The position numbers were made by a program, and so were the translations under genes. A stretch of DNA of 64,000 nucleotides from Eutrigla gurnardus (taxonomy: Eukaryota; Chordata; Actinopteri; Perciformes; Triglidae), in the NCBI GenBank assembly GCA_963514095.1, contig OY741272.1:25189230-25253229 (forward strand). The letters are read 5' to 3'. The notes under the pieces are model-generated. The model did no database searches. It worked only from the letters and a program-made list of their open reading frames with translations, and was not told the origin of the DNA. Every line of letters begins with the position of its first letter. Positions within the stretch are counted from its first letter, which is position 1. Positions 32,501 to 46,760 of the stretch are shown piece by piece.

Positions 32501-34502
32501 GTGGGTTGCCTTATTTTGATTGAAATTAGATCAAAGAAAAATACATTTTCGTACTGAAATGTCCATTTTATAATTTAAAACATATTAGAATCACTATTTT
32601 TTGGTTGAATGTTTTTTTTAAAGCATACATTTTCTGAAGTAGATTTATTATGTTCTGAGTGCTGAGGGTGGAATGTGTCAGTATCAAAGCAAAGGGGAAA
32701 ATATGGATTCTTTCAATTTTCCGTTATCTGTCATCTGTTGGAAACGCCCAGCCAAAAGCCCGAGATAATAATGGATCACACGTGAAGAGTTTCTTTATGT
32801 TTTATGGCCAAAGTTTACGATAAGGGGACTGTTACGCGTAAACACAGAGATGGATGATGAGAGTGGTTGATGTGTGTTACACGTGGGTGTGTCGTAAAAT
32901 AAAACTTGGCTCGAGAGACGCTCATCTGCTGAACTCTCAGACAAACAGACACACGGGGTCTGCTTTGCTTTTCAAACAATTCACATGAATGTTGCGTTCG
33001 GGGCCTCACAATGGAGCTTTACACAAATGACATGCTTTATTCTATTTTTTTTTTCCCTTTTCACTGGACATATGAATGATATCCTGGACAATCGGGAGAG
33101 AATAGTCTCACTTGTGTGTCTGGATGCTTTTCTGAGTCTTGAATGAGACCAAAAGCTGCATAGGAAGCTGTAAAAAGAAAAGGAAAACAAAGAAAAACAA
33201 TATAACCCCCCAAAGCTGTTACTTTGCAAAGTTTAGTGTGAAATTAAATTCTCCTAAACACAGGAAATTGCACCGTTGGAGCGAGATTAAATATATACAC
33301 AGCTCCGCTGGTGATGTATTGCACATACAGCTAATGAGCGAGGGGGCTACTGATTATGAGTCATTGCTTTCTCTCATGTGCAATCATCTGAGCTCTGATC
33401 TGTTTGTCAGACTGAGCAGCACCCCGCCTCCAAACAGATTCGACTCTTCTATAAAATATTATGTGACTTGCTGCAGGAAACCAGCCGTGGATTTTGTGTA
33501 TAAATAAAAAATCTGATGTGTATTTTATGTCGACTTATGAATTTATCACGATCACTTACATATACAATAAAAGTTCACACATATTGTCTTGGTGCTGCAG
33601 TTTTGTTCATCAAATTTCTTTGTTTACTTTGTTCCAGCTGTCTTCTACATGCCATTGAATAAAAAGTAAATAAAAAAAGCAAAGACATAAATAATCGAGT
33701 AGAAGAGAAATATAGCCCTGTCCAATCAAAAACAAGCAGTTGTGTAAACAGGAAGTCACTGTAGCATCTCTAGTTTTAACGTGACTAACAATGAATGCTT
33801 TAGGGAACTGGTAACCTTTTTTTTTAGAGTTTGTAGCTTGTAGTCGCACTATTAAAATGAGTGGGAAATATACAACCAAATACCTTCGCTAAACTAGCTA
33901 CGCTAGCTAATCTACAGGTACTCTCAAGACAGGCTTTTCAATCAGCCTACCTTTTTTAATTATTATTCCCTTTTGATGCATTCATTTAAAAGAATTAAAT
34001 CATTATTTCATGAATATCATCAGACTTACTGAAGTTCAACATCCCAACTGCTCTGAATTTTGAGCATGTAATGCAATGACTCATGTGTTGTTGGTGGTTG
34101 AAAACTTCAGTCCATATTTTTTCTTGCTGAGGTTGAAAGGGATTTATCTATATCCCATCCAGACCTTCCTGCCACAATGGATCGACACTGACATCCTCTT
34201 TCCCTGGATAACAGCATTTAAGACATGTGGTTCACCCCCAAAATGTCCCTGTCAAGTTAAGGCTGCTCAAAACAACTGCTTTTGAAATGCAAAGCAGCTC
34301 CGCTCGTATTGCTCCCTGACGCACGCTGTCGTACCGTAAGTTAAAACCGCTGGTGGCGGCGGCGCATTTATTTGGTTTAGTTAACTTTGTCGGTGCATTA
34401 AAGGAGCACAGTTGTGTGTTTACGACGGCAAACATCTGGCTTTAAAGCCAACACCTATCCATCATCAATCAGCCTTAAGGGCGACCTTGATGTTGTGTAG
34501 AT

Positions 34503-34625
34503 CAGAGGTGTCAAACATATGGTCCGAGGGCCGGAAACCGGGACCACCAAAGGGTCCAAGGCAGCCCTTGGGATGATTTCTTTCAAAGTGGGAAATTTGC
34601 AGGGAATTCATTTTCAATCAACTTG
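34503..34625 (+). mobile_element. hAT-like non-autonomous transposon fragment
   Basis: cagaggtgtcaaacatatgg followed by gagggccggaaaccgg and gggtccaaggcagcccttggg resembles the end of the common vertebrate hAT-Charlie-like element that starts CAGAGGTGTCAAAC. I could not place the other end, so it is partial or decayed. Confidence 0.5.
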
Positions 34626-36663
34626 TCAATAAAATATACTATTCGTCCGAGAGCAGCAGGCTGAATGCTGATACGCCATTTTAGATGTTACGCTAACACT
34701 GTGTAGCGGTTACGTGACGCAACACTGTCAAGCATCGTAGGTGTCCTATTTCTTCACAGGTAAATGAGAAGCTTGTACACTTGGTGTGCTCAAGGAATAT
34801 AAAAGTCAGTGTCATTAAAAAAAATGGGGAAAAAATCATATTTATAAGGGTTACCAATACTCTCCTACAATCTAATCAGGATCACTTATTAGCAAGCTAA
34901 CGCTAGTTTTGTTAGCTACAAATCAGTCAGACCTCAAACTTGCAGGTGGAAATTAAAAATCACTTTGCTGACTCGGAGCCTCGATGGCCGCCACCCAGTC
35001 CCGTGACCCGACACCCGGTGTATCCTGGTGGAGCACGCTATAGACGAGCTGTCAAACGTGCACTTATTGAGGCAGGCTTTGTGGGAGGCTAATACTGATG
35101 CACCAACCTTTTGCATGACATAAACAGACAATTGCAAAAATCCTTCTTTTCACTGCGGAAGATAAATTGTAATTAGGGAGCTTGAGACAAACTGTCTGTG
35201 AATCCGAGCGGATCAAAATCAGAAACACGTGAGCCCCCATATTGTAGATGATTTTGTGTAATTTAGCTTGTTTAGCAGAGGGTGGTGTGGGGCTCCAGCA
35301 GCACTCTACCAGATGTTGTTCTTTGATTCCGTGAAGTGATTATTAAAACATGCTTTTCCACCAGCGCTTGGTGGCTGATGTCAAAAATGTGTCTAATGAA
35401 ACTGGGGTCTGGGTCGTGTTATTATTATTTATGTCATGAGGTTTATGTTTCCCGCGGAGGATACATGATTATCCGCACCGACAGTTCTGAGGTATTGTAG
35501 CTCAGGTAAAGGAACAGCTACTTATTTTTCATACATGCATATTTTAGAGTTATTAAACGTACCCGACTGACTACTGTCAGCTGGGACGTATTCATGCCAA
35601 CAACTCTTTATTCCTCAGGTCACATATAAACCTTGTTGCTGGTGAAGAAAAGGTGAGTAGATTTGAAGATTTTACACTTGTTTTCCCTTTTCAACGACTA
35701 TTGGTTTTCACGTATCCAGTGAATTATCTCAACATTTACTAGATGGATTCGGCCAGATGGCGATAAGTCTGTGGGGGAAGAAGGGCCTATATTTCTGGAA
35801 TCATGGTGCAGCCGGCGGATACCTTTTCTTTTCCACGGGCTGCTCATTGTTTACAGTCCGATTAGAAACGTGAGGTGCAAGACTGGAGGTGGAGTTGTGA
35901 GACCACGTGTATGACCAGATAGTTTCTTTTCCCCTCAGCGTTCAACCAAAGCCCATTCAAACATGATTACTATGCAGACTCCAAAACGAAAACACCTCCG
36001 AAACCAAAGCTTTCCTTAGCATCAGTGGTTTCCAAACATTTTTTCCTTCTATAAATCGTACAACGTGGTTTCATCCATTTTATTGAAAATATAAACACAT
36101 GTTAAACGGTGTTAATAGACCCTCTGAATCTTTTAATTTCATCGGTAAGACAAACCGAATGTAAGCCAGCCTTTTACATTAGATTCAACATTATAAGCAG
36201 GCTACAATTGTCAGAATGATACGAACATTCAGACTCCGTGTGGCTCGAGCCGGTCTTTGGAAATGACTGAGCTAAACCGTCTTCACCAGGCTGACCTCGG
36301 CAGGTTTTTTAGTGGGGTTTTTACTGGAGGAAAAGAGCATGTTTTTCTTTTGAATTTTTAATGACTCATCGATTTAATTCATCTGCAGTGAAAGCAGCGG
36401 GCTTGTCTCCACACTGGAAGCCACACCTTGATCACCTCGTTAAAAGTACCGTCAATACATTCACAACATAAACAGCAGGAGAGTTGTGTGATTTGAAACG
36501 GCTGTCTGTGGAGATTACGCTTCAGTAAGCATGACTCAGCAAAGAAAACATTACAGTTTGAATCCTACGAGCACGTCTCAGAGCCAGCGTGGATGGATAC
36601 ACACTAAAAAATGGTAGTGTATCTGTTCCATAAGACAAGCAAAGTGAAGGACATCAAAAACAC

Positions 36664-36686
36664 CATCATCATCATCATCGACATCG
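36664..36686. repeat. (ATC)n microsatellite, short
   Basis: caccatcatcatcatcatcg, a short triplet run. Confidence 0.85.
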
Positions 36687-37954
36687 TTCACGTTTACTGG
36701 CCCTTTAAACCAATTTCACGTGGATCAGCGTAACCATCACAGCCGTTATTGTTTCTCATTTTGAGTACAGTACATTCAGACCAGACTGCATTTTTTTGCA
36801 GGTCAGGTCAGATGTTTCACAATATGTATCTATGCTTCATTTTTACGGCTGATGCTCGTGGATTTCATTGGGTGGAATTTCCTCTCGGCTAATGCATTAA
36901 AGATGGTTAAGCTGCAACAAATCAACTCCACGGCTCGAAAAACTTTAATAGGCATCATTTTTTCATGTTACGACTGATATCGGGGTGGAATCGTGATTCG
37001 TCAACTGCTGTTTCGAACCTTTTTTACAACCCAATAAGGCTTAATATTCACATGGGAGTGATTGACGGTTCATGTTTGTGACAAGACGAAACAGCCACCT
37101 ACCGCTTTTCTACATACATAATACACCCAAACGCTTTTGTTGACAAGCCAGCCTTAATGGGTGGGAGGGGACTACATGACATTGCCTCTGACACTGAGGG
37201 GATTCACCTCGTCACACAATCTCTTCATAAACAGTCACACCTGGGGCCCTTTGGTGTTTCCAAACCTGCTGGGAGTGAAGCGCTGCACCTCCTCCTGTGC
37301 ATTCAAGTTCATACATTATCTCCCGCTCCCCGTGAAAGACGGCTGTGTGGGAGTACGAACGGCGAGCTGTGGAAGTGATGCAATGCCGCAGAGAGGTGAT
37401 GGCTCCCACATGGCCTCTGATTTAAAGTCCTTCCTCCGTCTGCCGCATTGTTTGCACGTCAAATAGTCCTCTTCTTCGGGAATCGGGTCTCTTGGCAACA
37501 AACCGAGGGTCGCTCGGAGAAGAAAATTTAGAGCTTCGTGTTTACTTCATCCCTTTAAGTCTTGAATATTGCGCGAATGGGCTGTTATTGATTTAGCGTG
37601 TGTACGTTCTCTCTGGATGGATGTTATGATACCACAACTACTATAGATGTATCTTTCTCCAGCGGAAATGAAGCCTGACAGCAAGGGTCGTCTTTGCACA
37701 GCGCAGCAAACTGTTCAAACACAGCTGAATTACAGATGTTCCTTTAACTGTGTCCTGTGAGCTCGACAGTAATGGTGCATCCACATATCCAGCTTCTAGC
37801 CGTAGTGTCTAAATGACAGTAAGTGGATCCAGTAGTCTCAGATGCAAGGGACCGGCGCTGTCTGTCTGATTTACTGTCTGCTTCCATGCTGATGAGTATC
37901 TGCCCTTACATATGGTGAAAGAGCTGCATGGATAAAAATAAAAAGGAAATGTAG

Positions 37955-38420
37955 CTACAAAGTTAACTAAAAGCTTTCTGTACGACTGCTGTACTTAAGA
38001 ACTTTATTTCTACTACGTTTTCTACCAATTATTACTACTTTTCACTGAATTTATTATCATGTGCGAGCTCCAGCAGTTCCACCAACGATCAATTTCCACT
38101 GTAAACTCCTCACATGGTCGTATTTAAACAACATTTAAGAGGTCAAATGATCCATTATTTCCCAAAACAAGGGAGCCACGTGGCATTTAATGACACTTGG
38201 AAATTACGTTCTACTTATTCACCTTCCGTTGAGATCGGGTTGCATGTAATATTTTAGTCACAGGGACAAAACAAGCATTTTTACTTAGCTAAAGCTAAAC
38301 TACACTGAAGTGAGGTTTCTAATGCAGGACTTTGAATTGTAACAGAGTATTTCTACACTGCTGTATCAGTATTTTTGGAAGTTAAGGATCTGAATACTTC
38401 TACCGCTGCATAGTGGAGCA
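37955..38420. repeat. teleost AAGTACTT-type repeat (decayed copy)
   Basis: It begins around gctgtacttaagaacttta and ends aaggatctgaatacttctac, matching the arms of the family seen at 50353-51018. It is diverged, so its boundaries are approximate. Confidence 0.5.
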
Positions 38421-38424
38421 ATTG

Positions 38425-38510
38425 GCAGCTAAAGAGCCAGATATTGTCCTGGAGTTGGTGGAGACCAAACACGGAGTAAAAAGGATGAAATGTCACATTT
38501 GAACTCAACA
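38425..38510. repeat. dispersed repeat with GTTGGTGGAGACCAAA core (copy 2)
   Basis: ggcagctaaagagccagata then ggagttggtggagaccaaac. It directly abuts the preceding repeat, suggesting one inserted beside or into the other. Confidence 0.6.
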
Positions 38511-38512
38511 GC

Positions 38513-38531
38513 ACACACACACACACACACG
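38513..38531. repeat. (CA)n microsatellite
   Basis: Nine or so CA units next to the preceding repeat. Confidence 0.9.
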
Positions 38532-40043
38532 GACACAATGGAGATGTAATAAATGACATTTACAGTAATTACAGCAGCCATTGTAAACCCATTGGCACTA
38601 CTTACTGCAGTCGCTCTCCGAGTGTCCTTTAAATGTCACCGTGGCGGTTCTGTCTGCGGGATACGACCTCCTACTTGAAGTGATGCATCCTGACGTCTTT
38701 CTTCTAAAATCAGATCTCACTTCAGGAGGCATCTTTTTGTCTGGCATGTATTAGCATATCATTTACATTCATTTGCATCTGCGTTTAGTCATCATGCCAT
38801 TGGTCTCGTTCGTCAATATCTCCGTTATGATAATAATAATAATAATGTATAAATAAAGGAGGTGAGCTGCACCTGTCTGTCAGATGTGAGCTGAGCTGTT
38901 GCTTGCTTTTAATGAACTTTGTCTGAATGTGTGTTTGCTTTCTTTTATTTTTAATCTTTCACTCCCTGTTACTCGCCTTGCTGTTAAGAGATTTTATTGG
39001 AGCTATTTCTTAAACATAAAAAAAAAACAGTTGTTTTTCTAATTTGGGCGAACATCCCCTTTAAAATGTGGGTTACCATCATTATTAAGCTGATTTAAAG
39101 ACATAAACTGCTCAAAATGTCATGCTTTAATTCTTTATATTGACAAATTTGCGGAAGGTTGGCTTTGTTTGCAGATCGTTTTTACATTCTGGTCGAAACA
39201 CTACCCAGTTGTAACATTTGCTCCATTCCATTATCCTTTAACGCTTATTTTCCATATCTTAGACTGCAGAGACCAGCTGAAAGTGTCCTGTATCTTTTGT
39301 CCGGCGTCCCCGTGTCCATCCGTTCCACTGCAGGCACCTTTAGACATTCATGTGTCAACACAGCTCCACTTTCTCCAAAAGCTCTCACCTTGGATAGCGG
39401 TTTTATTTATACGACAGTTCAGAGGCGTTGTTTTTGAGCAGCAGTCTCACATTCTTGCATGTGTTCCTTCCTTACTTCCTGGTGCATCGCCAGAACCTGC
39501 ACCTGTTTGCTTTTCATGAATAATATGAAACACCGAACTGCGAGCCGTCAATGTGAAATATTGCTCTCGATACGAAGGTAAGCGAACACCTGCCTGACTC
39601 CGCACCGAACTGCCAGTTACTCAAACCCAACGGCCCGGCGTCGGGCTGAGCTTACGGAGTCGAGCTCTTCTTTGAAAAGTGGAAACGTGATGCCTGGCTT
39701 TGCAGAGCTTTCCACTCCTAAGTCATCTCACTTTCTGCTGCCCCTCCCTTCTGGTTCGCTGTCTGCAGTGGCTGTAGAGCCTCGCATGTGTGCACTGTAG
39801 GCTACTTGTATTTTATAATGTAGAACATCTAATGCGTGTGCACAGACAGGCCTATGTTTGCACAATGAGATAAACCCGGGGTGATATCATGCTCGGGCTC
39901 TCGTAAGCGGGACTTGTGCGAGTGAGGTCAATGCCTGAGAGAGAGGGGTTTTGTGTGTGGAGAGTGTGAAGATGTGCTCCAGATGGCTGCGTGGTGGAGA
40001 TTTATGGATGAACAGTGGCTTTGTAATGTGAGCATGTGGGACA

Positions 40044-40071
40044 GGAGAGAGAGAGAGAGAGAGAGAGAGAG
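40044..40071. repeat. (GA)n microsatellite
   Basis: About 13 GA units. A second, shorter GA-rich tract lies at 40639-40665. Confidence 0.95.
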
Positions 40072-42473
40072 CTCGGTAACCGCCACTTCCACATTTCGAC
40101 GAGTCCGCCTCCAGGTCTGCCTGGGACTTCATTTGATTGCCTGTCCCTAAACTAGTCTCTGGGACACTGGGAGCGGGAAAAAGAAACACTTCTGGCAGTG
40201 ATTACAAATTCAGTGAGAAATAAATCCAGCCATATTCTACAGCCTCGCTTCAGTTGTTTGGAGTGAATTTTACGGTGCCACTGTGGAGCACTTTCTTGTC
40301 TGCAGTCCTAATTCAAGTGCCCAAAACAATATGCCTGCTTTCTTGCTTTCTCCTCCTTTCTCAATCTCTCCTGCAGGAGGTGCTGTTTTTCTGCTACCTT
40401 CCATGTGGACAAACCCCCTCATCCTTATCATCAGAAGGACTTAGCCAGAGGCTAATTGCTTTCTCACAGGCCCTTGGTCCACACTTTCTGGGATGGCGCA
40501 TATGGGTGGAGTGTGTTGAGTCCAGCCGGCCTACCACTTCTAAAGGAGAGCGGCTGCATGAAGAGAGAGACGGGGAAAAAAAGAAGCCTTGATGAGATTA
40601 AACGCTTCAAGATGTTTGCATGTTGGTTTAAAGCCGAGAAAGAGAGGGAGAGAGAGAGAGAGAGAAGGGGCCATTTGGGGCATTGCATTGTCACATCCTG
40701 TTGATTGTGTGTGCGCTCGCCCACTCTCTGATAGTCACGCAAAGCGTGCAGATATACAATAACAATGTCCTTGTGCGTCCGGCAGTAGTAACACACTCCA
40801 TCACTGCCTCCACATGCAGATAGAAAGGAAAACTTTCTGAATATTGGAAGAGATGCGCTTGACAACGTTTGCTGGAACCCCCAAAAAACAAGCCTTTATG
40901 GGAAGTGGAGAACTTGTTGCACAAATAGAGTGGAAAATTAGTCCTATTGGCCGCCACAGGCCGTGAGCATCTTAAACACATTAGTTACCTGCTCCAAGGA
41001 CATAAAAAGTTTCCGTGTCATATTAGCACATGGCACATTCACTCATGGTTTCAAAGCGATGAGTCATGGGTCCAAAACAAACTAATTTTATGCACGCAAC
41101 GCAACACGCTGCACACTTATGGACACAGCCTGAGGCGAGGCCCCGTGTCCTGATTTGTGACCGGCCGAAGCGCCTCCAAAATAGCAAGCCTTTGTATTCA
41201 CTGTACAAGAAGTTCATTACCCCTCTTCGTTCCAGGAAAAAAAAAAGGGGGGAACTAGAATGACTTCTTTGTGCTTGGTTCTTGTAGCGTTATTGCATGC
41301 TGAGTGTGAAAATGGCTTTTTTAGAGCATAAGGCTCAGACTGAGTGGCAAGCCCAGGACAGCAACCACAGCTGTCAGAGGAACATAAAGTCCAGGGGAAG
41401 CACTTGCTTGAGGCACCTACATGAGCCCGACCATACAGGAGACTTTTAGATTGTGTAAAGGGGCTTCTTTGTCACTAGTTAACAACAGAAAATGACTATT
41501 AGCTGCTACTTGGCAGGATACACTACCAACAGGGTCAATACTTCTAATTCCACTGAGCTGTATTCACTGAATTTCACCACACATCGGCTGGTTTACTAGA
41601 GCGATTTGATCCCGGCACAACAATTTTCTGTGATTTAATTGCAATCAACGGATTAAAAAAAGGATTCCAAAATGCCTACATAATGATGACATTTGTAAAA
41701 AGTCCAAAGTCATGGTTTGTTAGGTCTGTCCTCGATTCGCCTAATTCATGCATTAGCATCATTCATGTCATTAACATCAAAGGTTTGCTTTGTTTTGGCG
41801 AATACACCTTAAGGTTGCGTGTCCAGCAAACATTTTGTTACACTTGTTATATAAACTATATTTCTGTCACGCTAAAGCAACATTGTATCATCGTGTCACA
41901 AAGCTATGCAATATTATGTTTGAAAGGGTATTTGCTTACTACAGCAACTTGCAAACATATAGCTCACATTAGCTCGCGAACAGCTAACTCAGATAGCTCC
42001 ATAGAGATTGGAGGCTAAATGAATCCCTTGACATGATGAAATCTAATGTTAAGCTAGCTACAAGCATTTTGTTAGTGTTTCAGCACTTGTTGCATATTTT
42101 GACACCGATTATTATTTTTTTCCCACTGATGGCAAAGTACGACATTTCACTCTATGGAAGGTTACACCATATTATTGTTTTACTTTCATTTATTTAATTA
42201 TCATCAACATCTCATTTTAATTAGAGTTTAGGGGTCAAACCAAAACCATTACAAAATGCCGAAAAACAGAGTGTCCACATTTTGACGTTGGAAAAACATT
42301 CAGTTTTATTTCATTAAAGTTTATTTATTATTTTTCCTCCTATCATGAAAACAATTTGTTAACCTGAACTTTGCGTAACCTGCTCCAAATAATTGCAGCA
42401 AGAACGGAAATATTTCTTGGATGATTTGTTGTACAATTATCGATGAAAAATTCATGGCTGATCCACCCATTGA

Positions 42474-42481
42474 TCATCATT

Positions 42482-42516
<35 letters not shown>
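42474..42516. repeat. (ATC)n microsatellite
   Basis: About 14 ATC/TCA triplets with one tat interruption near the start. Confidence 0.95.
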
Positions 42517-43049
42517 TAACCTGATAATGCTTCCACGCATGCAAACTCTGGAATTCACAGCCTGCCGTTAGTATTCACAGCAACAATCCCAGTGATGAAT
42601 TAGCATCACTCAGACTTCTACAGCAAACTTGCCAATTTACAATCTATCTTTAAAGGGCAGGTTACACTAAATGAGAACCAATACGTGTGAGGATAGTTCA
42701 ATCTAGTCAGACGTGTCTGCTTTTTGGCTTAATGGTTTAGGTTGCGTTTGTCGCCATGGTGACCTTTGTTAGAACTCTAAATCATCACAGACTCTGGGGG
42801 TAGCTCTCGGAAACACTGAGAGAATGTGATTGTCTGTCTGATCTTGTAGTTCAGAAAACATGTTAATGTTAAAGCGGTAGCCTCCTCCAACGTTTTATTA
42901 TTACACTTGCTCAACGTTGGGACGGAAAAATAATAGCAGCTGAGGCCGAGACATCCTGGCTTTTCGCCGAGCTCCAAAAAATGTTGGATCCCACAATTCC
43001 CATAATGCAACAAAACTTTCATTAAATCCTACTGACATCATCAGCGTTT

Positions 43050-43110
43050 TTAAGATGAGAAGAGATAAGATGAGATAGTCCTACGGCTTGGAAATGTACA
43101 AAGGACACAC
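43050..43110 (+). repeat. SINE-like 3'-tail fragment
   Basis: gataagatgagatagtccta followed by ggaaatgtacaaaggacac resembles a teleost repeat tail that normally reads gatagtcctttattagtccc. Low certainty. Confidence 0.35.
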
Positions 43111-46100
43111 ACACCCAATATAAACACAACGGATCGTTAATGCATTGTGAGCAATTGTGGGTGCATTTGTTTGGAGGATAGTAGTCGATCCAAGAAATGA
43201 AATATGATCAGTTAACACAACACCGCAGGTCTTGTTGGAGCTGTTTGCACGGCTTCCAGTATTGAGGAGAAATGTGGAAATGATATTAAGTCATAAAAGA
43301 TGTCACTCTTCATTCTTGAAGGTGAATTCGGAGCATATCTATTGCCTCCACCTGGAGCCGGCTGAGTCGGTGGGAAGCAGCTAACGGTGTTTACCTGAGA
43401 GGGTAGCAGAAGGTGGCCGCTATGTTTCCAGGACGATGCCATGGGTCGGCCCACATGTCCTGCATGGTAGAGAGACCTATTCTCTGCTCAGACATTACTT
43501 AAGTACATCTTTACATTTCAAATAGCTTAATGCCGTGAATCCCATATATAGAACCTTTAAGTGATTAGCAGGTGCATCGCTCCAGCAAAGCCTCTACAAA
43601 TGATACAGAACCGTCTAAAGCTTGCAACTTCATTGATCAAAAGGCAGTAAGTTTCGTCCTGACCTGGATCTGTTGAAACCGTTACGGACATTGTCCCATC
43701 TGTGCTCTTGTGTCTCTACGCTGCTGGACGAAAGATCAGAAACTTTCCAGCGGTTTATAATAAAAATTAAAATCCACTTACAGTTGAAGACGGTTGGTTC
43801 AGTCCATCTGAGGGGGAAAGTCCCCGTGGGAAATTCCCCGATGTTACCTCAGCGGGCAACTCACTATCACGTTATGTGCATTCTGGGTGCACGTTGATAT
43901 CGTTTGCATGGAATGTAACCTTTTAAAAAAAATAGTTGCAGGGTGATGTTTGTATGTGTGTGTGTGCAAATTGTGAACTTTATTGAACATAAAATTGAAT
44001 AAAAGGAACTGAAACCTGGTTGATCTCAGGACATAAAAAAAAGCTTAAATTCTTCCTTGAATCGCTTCCAGATGCCCCAGACAGAAAGTAAACTCAACAA
44101 ACACAATCTCCCCGCCCCCGAAAATGAAACGTTGCAGAAAAACGTCCAAACACCATCAAACCGCTGTGTATCGCCAGTCAAAATATTTTCCTCGACATCG
44201 TCCACATCTGTCCCCGCCCGTGTCTGCCGCGCCCGGCTGCACCGCTGAAAGGATGTGCAGATTAAAGGGCCCATTAGAGCGTCAGTGACACTGTATCCTA
44301 TATCACAGGGCAGTGTGGTGGAATCCTGAGTAATCCTAGTTGACGATATAAACAGTTTGAAATATCGCGGCGCCCACGAAGCGCAGACGAGGACAAAAGG
44401 CATCATTATGCGTGCGGAGGGATTTCGCTTGTGGTCATTATTTGTGATATGAGGCTGCAGAGCTGCCGCATCAGAGCACTCTCTGTAATTTTAGATGGGA
44501 GTTGGAACCATTTTTCCCCTCTGCTTATTATCTCCCAGTCTGTGCACGACGGACTCAGCACTTTTAAACGCGTTCTCTAGTTTTACGACAATTTACCCGC
44601 CTGTCACTGATTCAGCCCTGATAAACAATAACTTATCGCACCGGTGCGGTCTAATATCTGCTGCAGGGAACACATGTAAAGCTGATTTTCATTTGTAAAC
44701 ACTAGGCTTGGAGATGGACTGCTTGCCAGTTTGTGGGCAGTGGGAATAATGGAAATCAGCATCTGCTGCACCCCCATTCTTTTTCAGTGAAACCCAGAAA
44801 TTATGATGGTGGAAAATAGCCTGTTGTAACATTTAGTTAGAGCTGTGCAATGCACCGAAAATAGCAAGGGACTGAGTTGAAAAACACGTTCTGAATCACA
44901 TTAAATCGTCTCCCAATCTACGAGTTTCGCACGTTACTGCACATGAAACATTTAAATCCAATTCCACTGTTGGATGGAAAATATGTCAACGCTGCTTGTG
45001 GCGTTCGGAGGCTTTGTTTGGGATCTGTCATCTCCTCCGTGAGCAGCAAACATGGCTGAACCCGAGAGCTGTTGTCCACAGCTCGTGATACAAAAAAACA
45101 GACACAAAAAAAGCATTGAGGCCAGACTCGTCAGATAAGATTTGATAGTTTTTACAAATGAACGCATGCACCATTTTTGGGACTTTCACGTTGCAGTGGT
45201 CACATTTTCATAGCAGCCCAGCTCAGCTCTGCTGTGACTGAGATCTGTCATCGCGGTCCACGATGGCGCTCGTGGAGCACGCCGTCACGTGTCACTTCCA
45301 TTCAGTCGAATCTGGCACTTTTCATCTGTGAACAAGCTGAAATGGTATTAGAGGGTGTTATATTTGATCGGGGCCCTGAGTGGTGTGCATTACTTAGATA
45401 ATGTACATTCATGCCAAAGAAAAAGGACAAAATCGTTGCAATATGTCTCTAAATCCTTGAATTAAATCTTCGACACGTGAACCTTATGAAGTAGGAAAAC
45501 GGCTGATTTTTTAACCGTTTCTGCTTGATGTGCTTCATCCCGCTTGTTTGTTTCTGTTTCTCTCGTCTCTGTTCTGCCATTCATCTAATGACATTATTAC
45601 CAGTGTAAATGATGTCGGTTTACTCTGATGTCTAATAACACATAATCCCCTCCAACCACATTACATGGGTAAATTACAGCCTAAGTGCAGTTTTGTTAGA
45701 GTTTACTGTGCGTCTCCTCCGCATCAATCCGGTCAGAAATCCCATGGTGTGTGGTTCCACTTCAACCATGTGAATATATCTGGCTCTGAACACTGCTGGA
45801 GCTGAGAGGGGGAAAAAAGAAAGGCGAACAAAAGGAAAAGTTTGGAGCCACTTGCTTTCCCCCCGCTTGCCTGTTGTCTTCACCACCGAAGCGATTCCGC
45901 TTCGTAGAAAAGCAACGAGAGCGGCCCAGCTACAATTTGTCAACGGCGTTGTCGTCTCCGAAGAGGGAGCGGGGAAGCGAGGCAGAGCGACAGGGAGATC
46001 AGGAGAGGGTTCGCCAAAAGAGAAAAAAGGCCAGGAAAGAGAAATAGTGGGAGAAGAAGGGGAAGAACATTTGTATGCAAGGCTTAGCTTTGGCACATTA

Positions 46101-46574
46101 GCATTCAGTGACTAGTCACTCTCGGCTGTGTGCTCACCCCCACTATAAATCAAACAGCATGTTTACAGCGGAGGAGTGCACCGACGGAGGAGTTATTGCC
46201 GAGGCACGGTGCACCACGGGTCCACACTGGGAGCTTCACATTTGATTTTGGGTTTTATGTGTGAAAGCCTGCAGCCGAAGCCGGTTTCCTAATGCTAACG
46301 ACGTTCAGGAGAAATATCTAAATCGATATGACCGAAAATTGGCATCCGACAGACAATGTAACCCACTTTTTTGCCAGAAACGTCTTCCAGGAAATCATGT
46401 AAATTGATGTTTGACAGAATCTTATCGTTGTTCATGCAGAGATTAGGGAAGGCTCTCAGTCCGTCCCGCTGTTCCTCCGAGCCACTGAAGGGATTTTGAC
46501 TAAACATCAGAGAGTTATTGGTGTTCAACGTAACATTAGCTGCATGTGTGGTGCTACTGAAGTGGCTCCGTTGA

Positions 46575-46760
46575 ACACTTAAACCTACAATAACAGATTT
46601 GTTTTTTTGGTCACTTTGGATTGTGGGAAAATCCCATTATTATCAATTTTTCAGTGGATATGGCAAACGTTTGGAGTTTTGTTTCTGGTCTAATTTTAGC
46701 TCTGTTTTTGGTCTCCACCAACTCCAGAGGGAACAAAATGGCTCATTAGCTGCTTTGTTT
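46575..46760 (-). repeat. dispersed repeat with GTTGGTGGAGACCAAA core (copy 3, reverse)
   Basis: Contains ttttggtctccaccaactcc, the reverse complement of the core in the other copies, and caataacagatttg...ggtcactttgg, matching the reverse of the 57.7-kb copy. Confidence 0.6.

Noticed and set aside
36022..36060. cagtggtttccaaacatttt, similar to a common hAT terminal sequence
   Set aside because: Only one end with no partner or body; too short to call an element.
40464..40865. 133-codon minus-strand ORF near the GA repeat
   Set aside because: The Ser-Leu run is the GA microsatellite read on the other strand; the rest has no family features.
42474..42516. ATG/ATC triplet run giving a poly-Met ORF on the minus strand (42343-42558)
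   Set aside because: A microsatellite read as Met codons; no gene context, unlike the similar repeat in the tmtc2 leader.
43212..43454. 80-codon minus-strand ORF (Pro/Ser-rich)
   Set aside because: The region looks like part of an interspersed repeat rather than a gene, but I could not name the family, so it is not listed as a feature.
45674..46096. 140-codon minus-strand ORF, Ser/Pro-rich
   Set aside because: The composition reflects a purine-rich stretch on the plus strand; an unrelated plus-strand ORF overlaps. No recognised domain.
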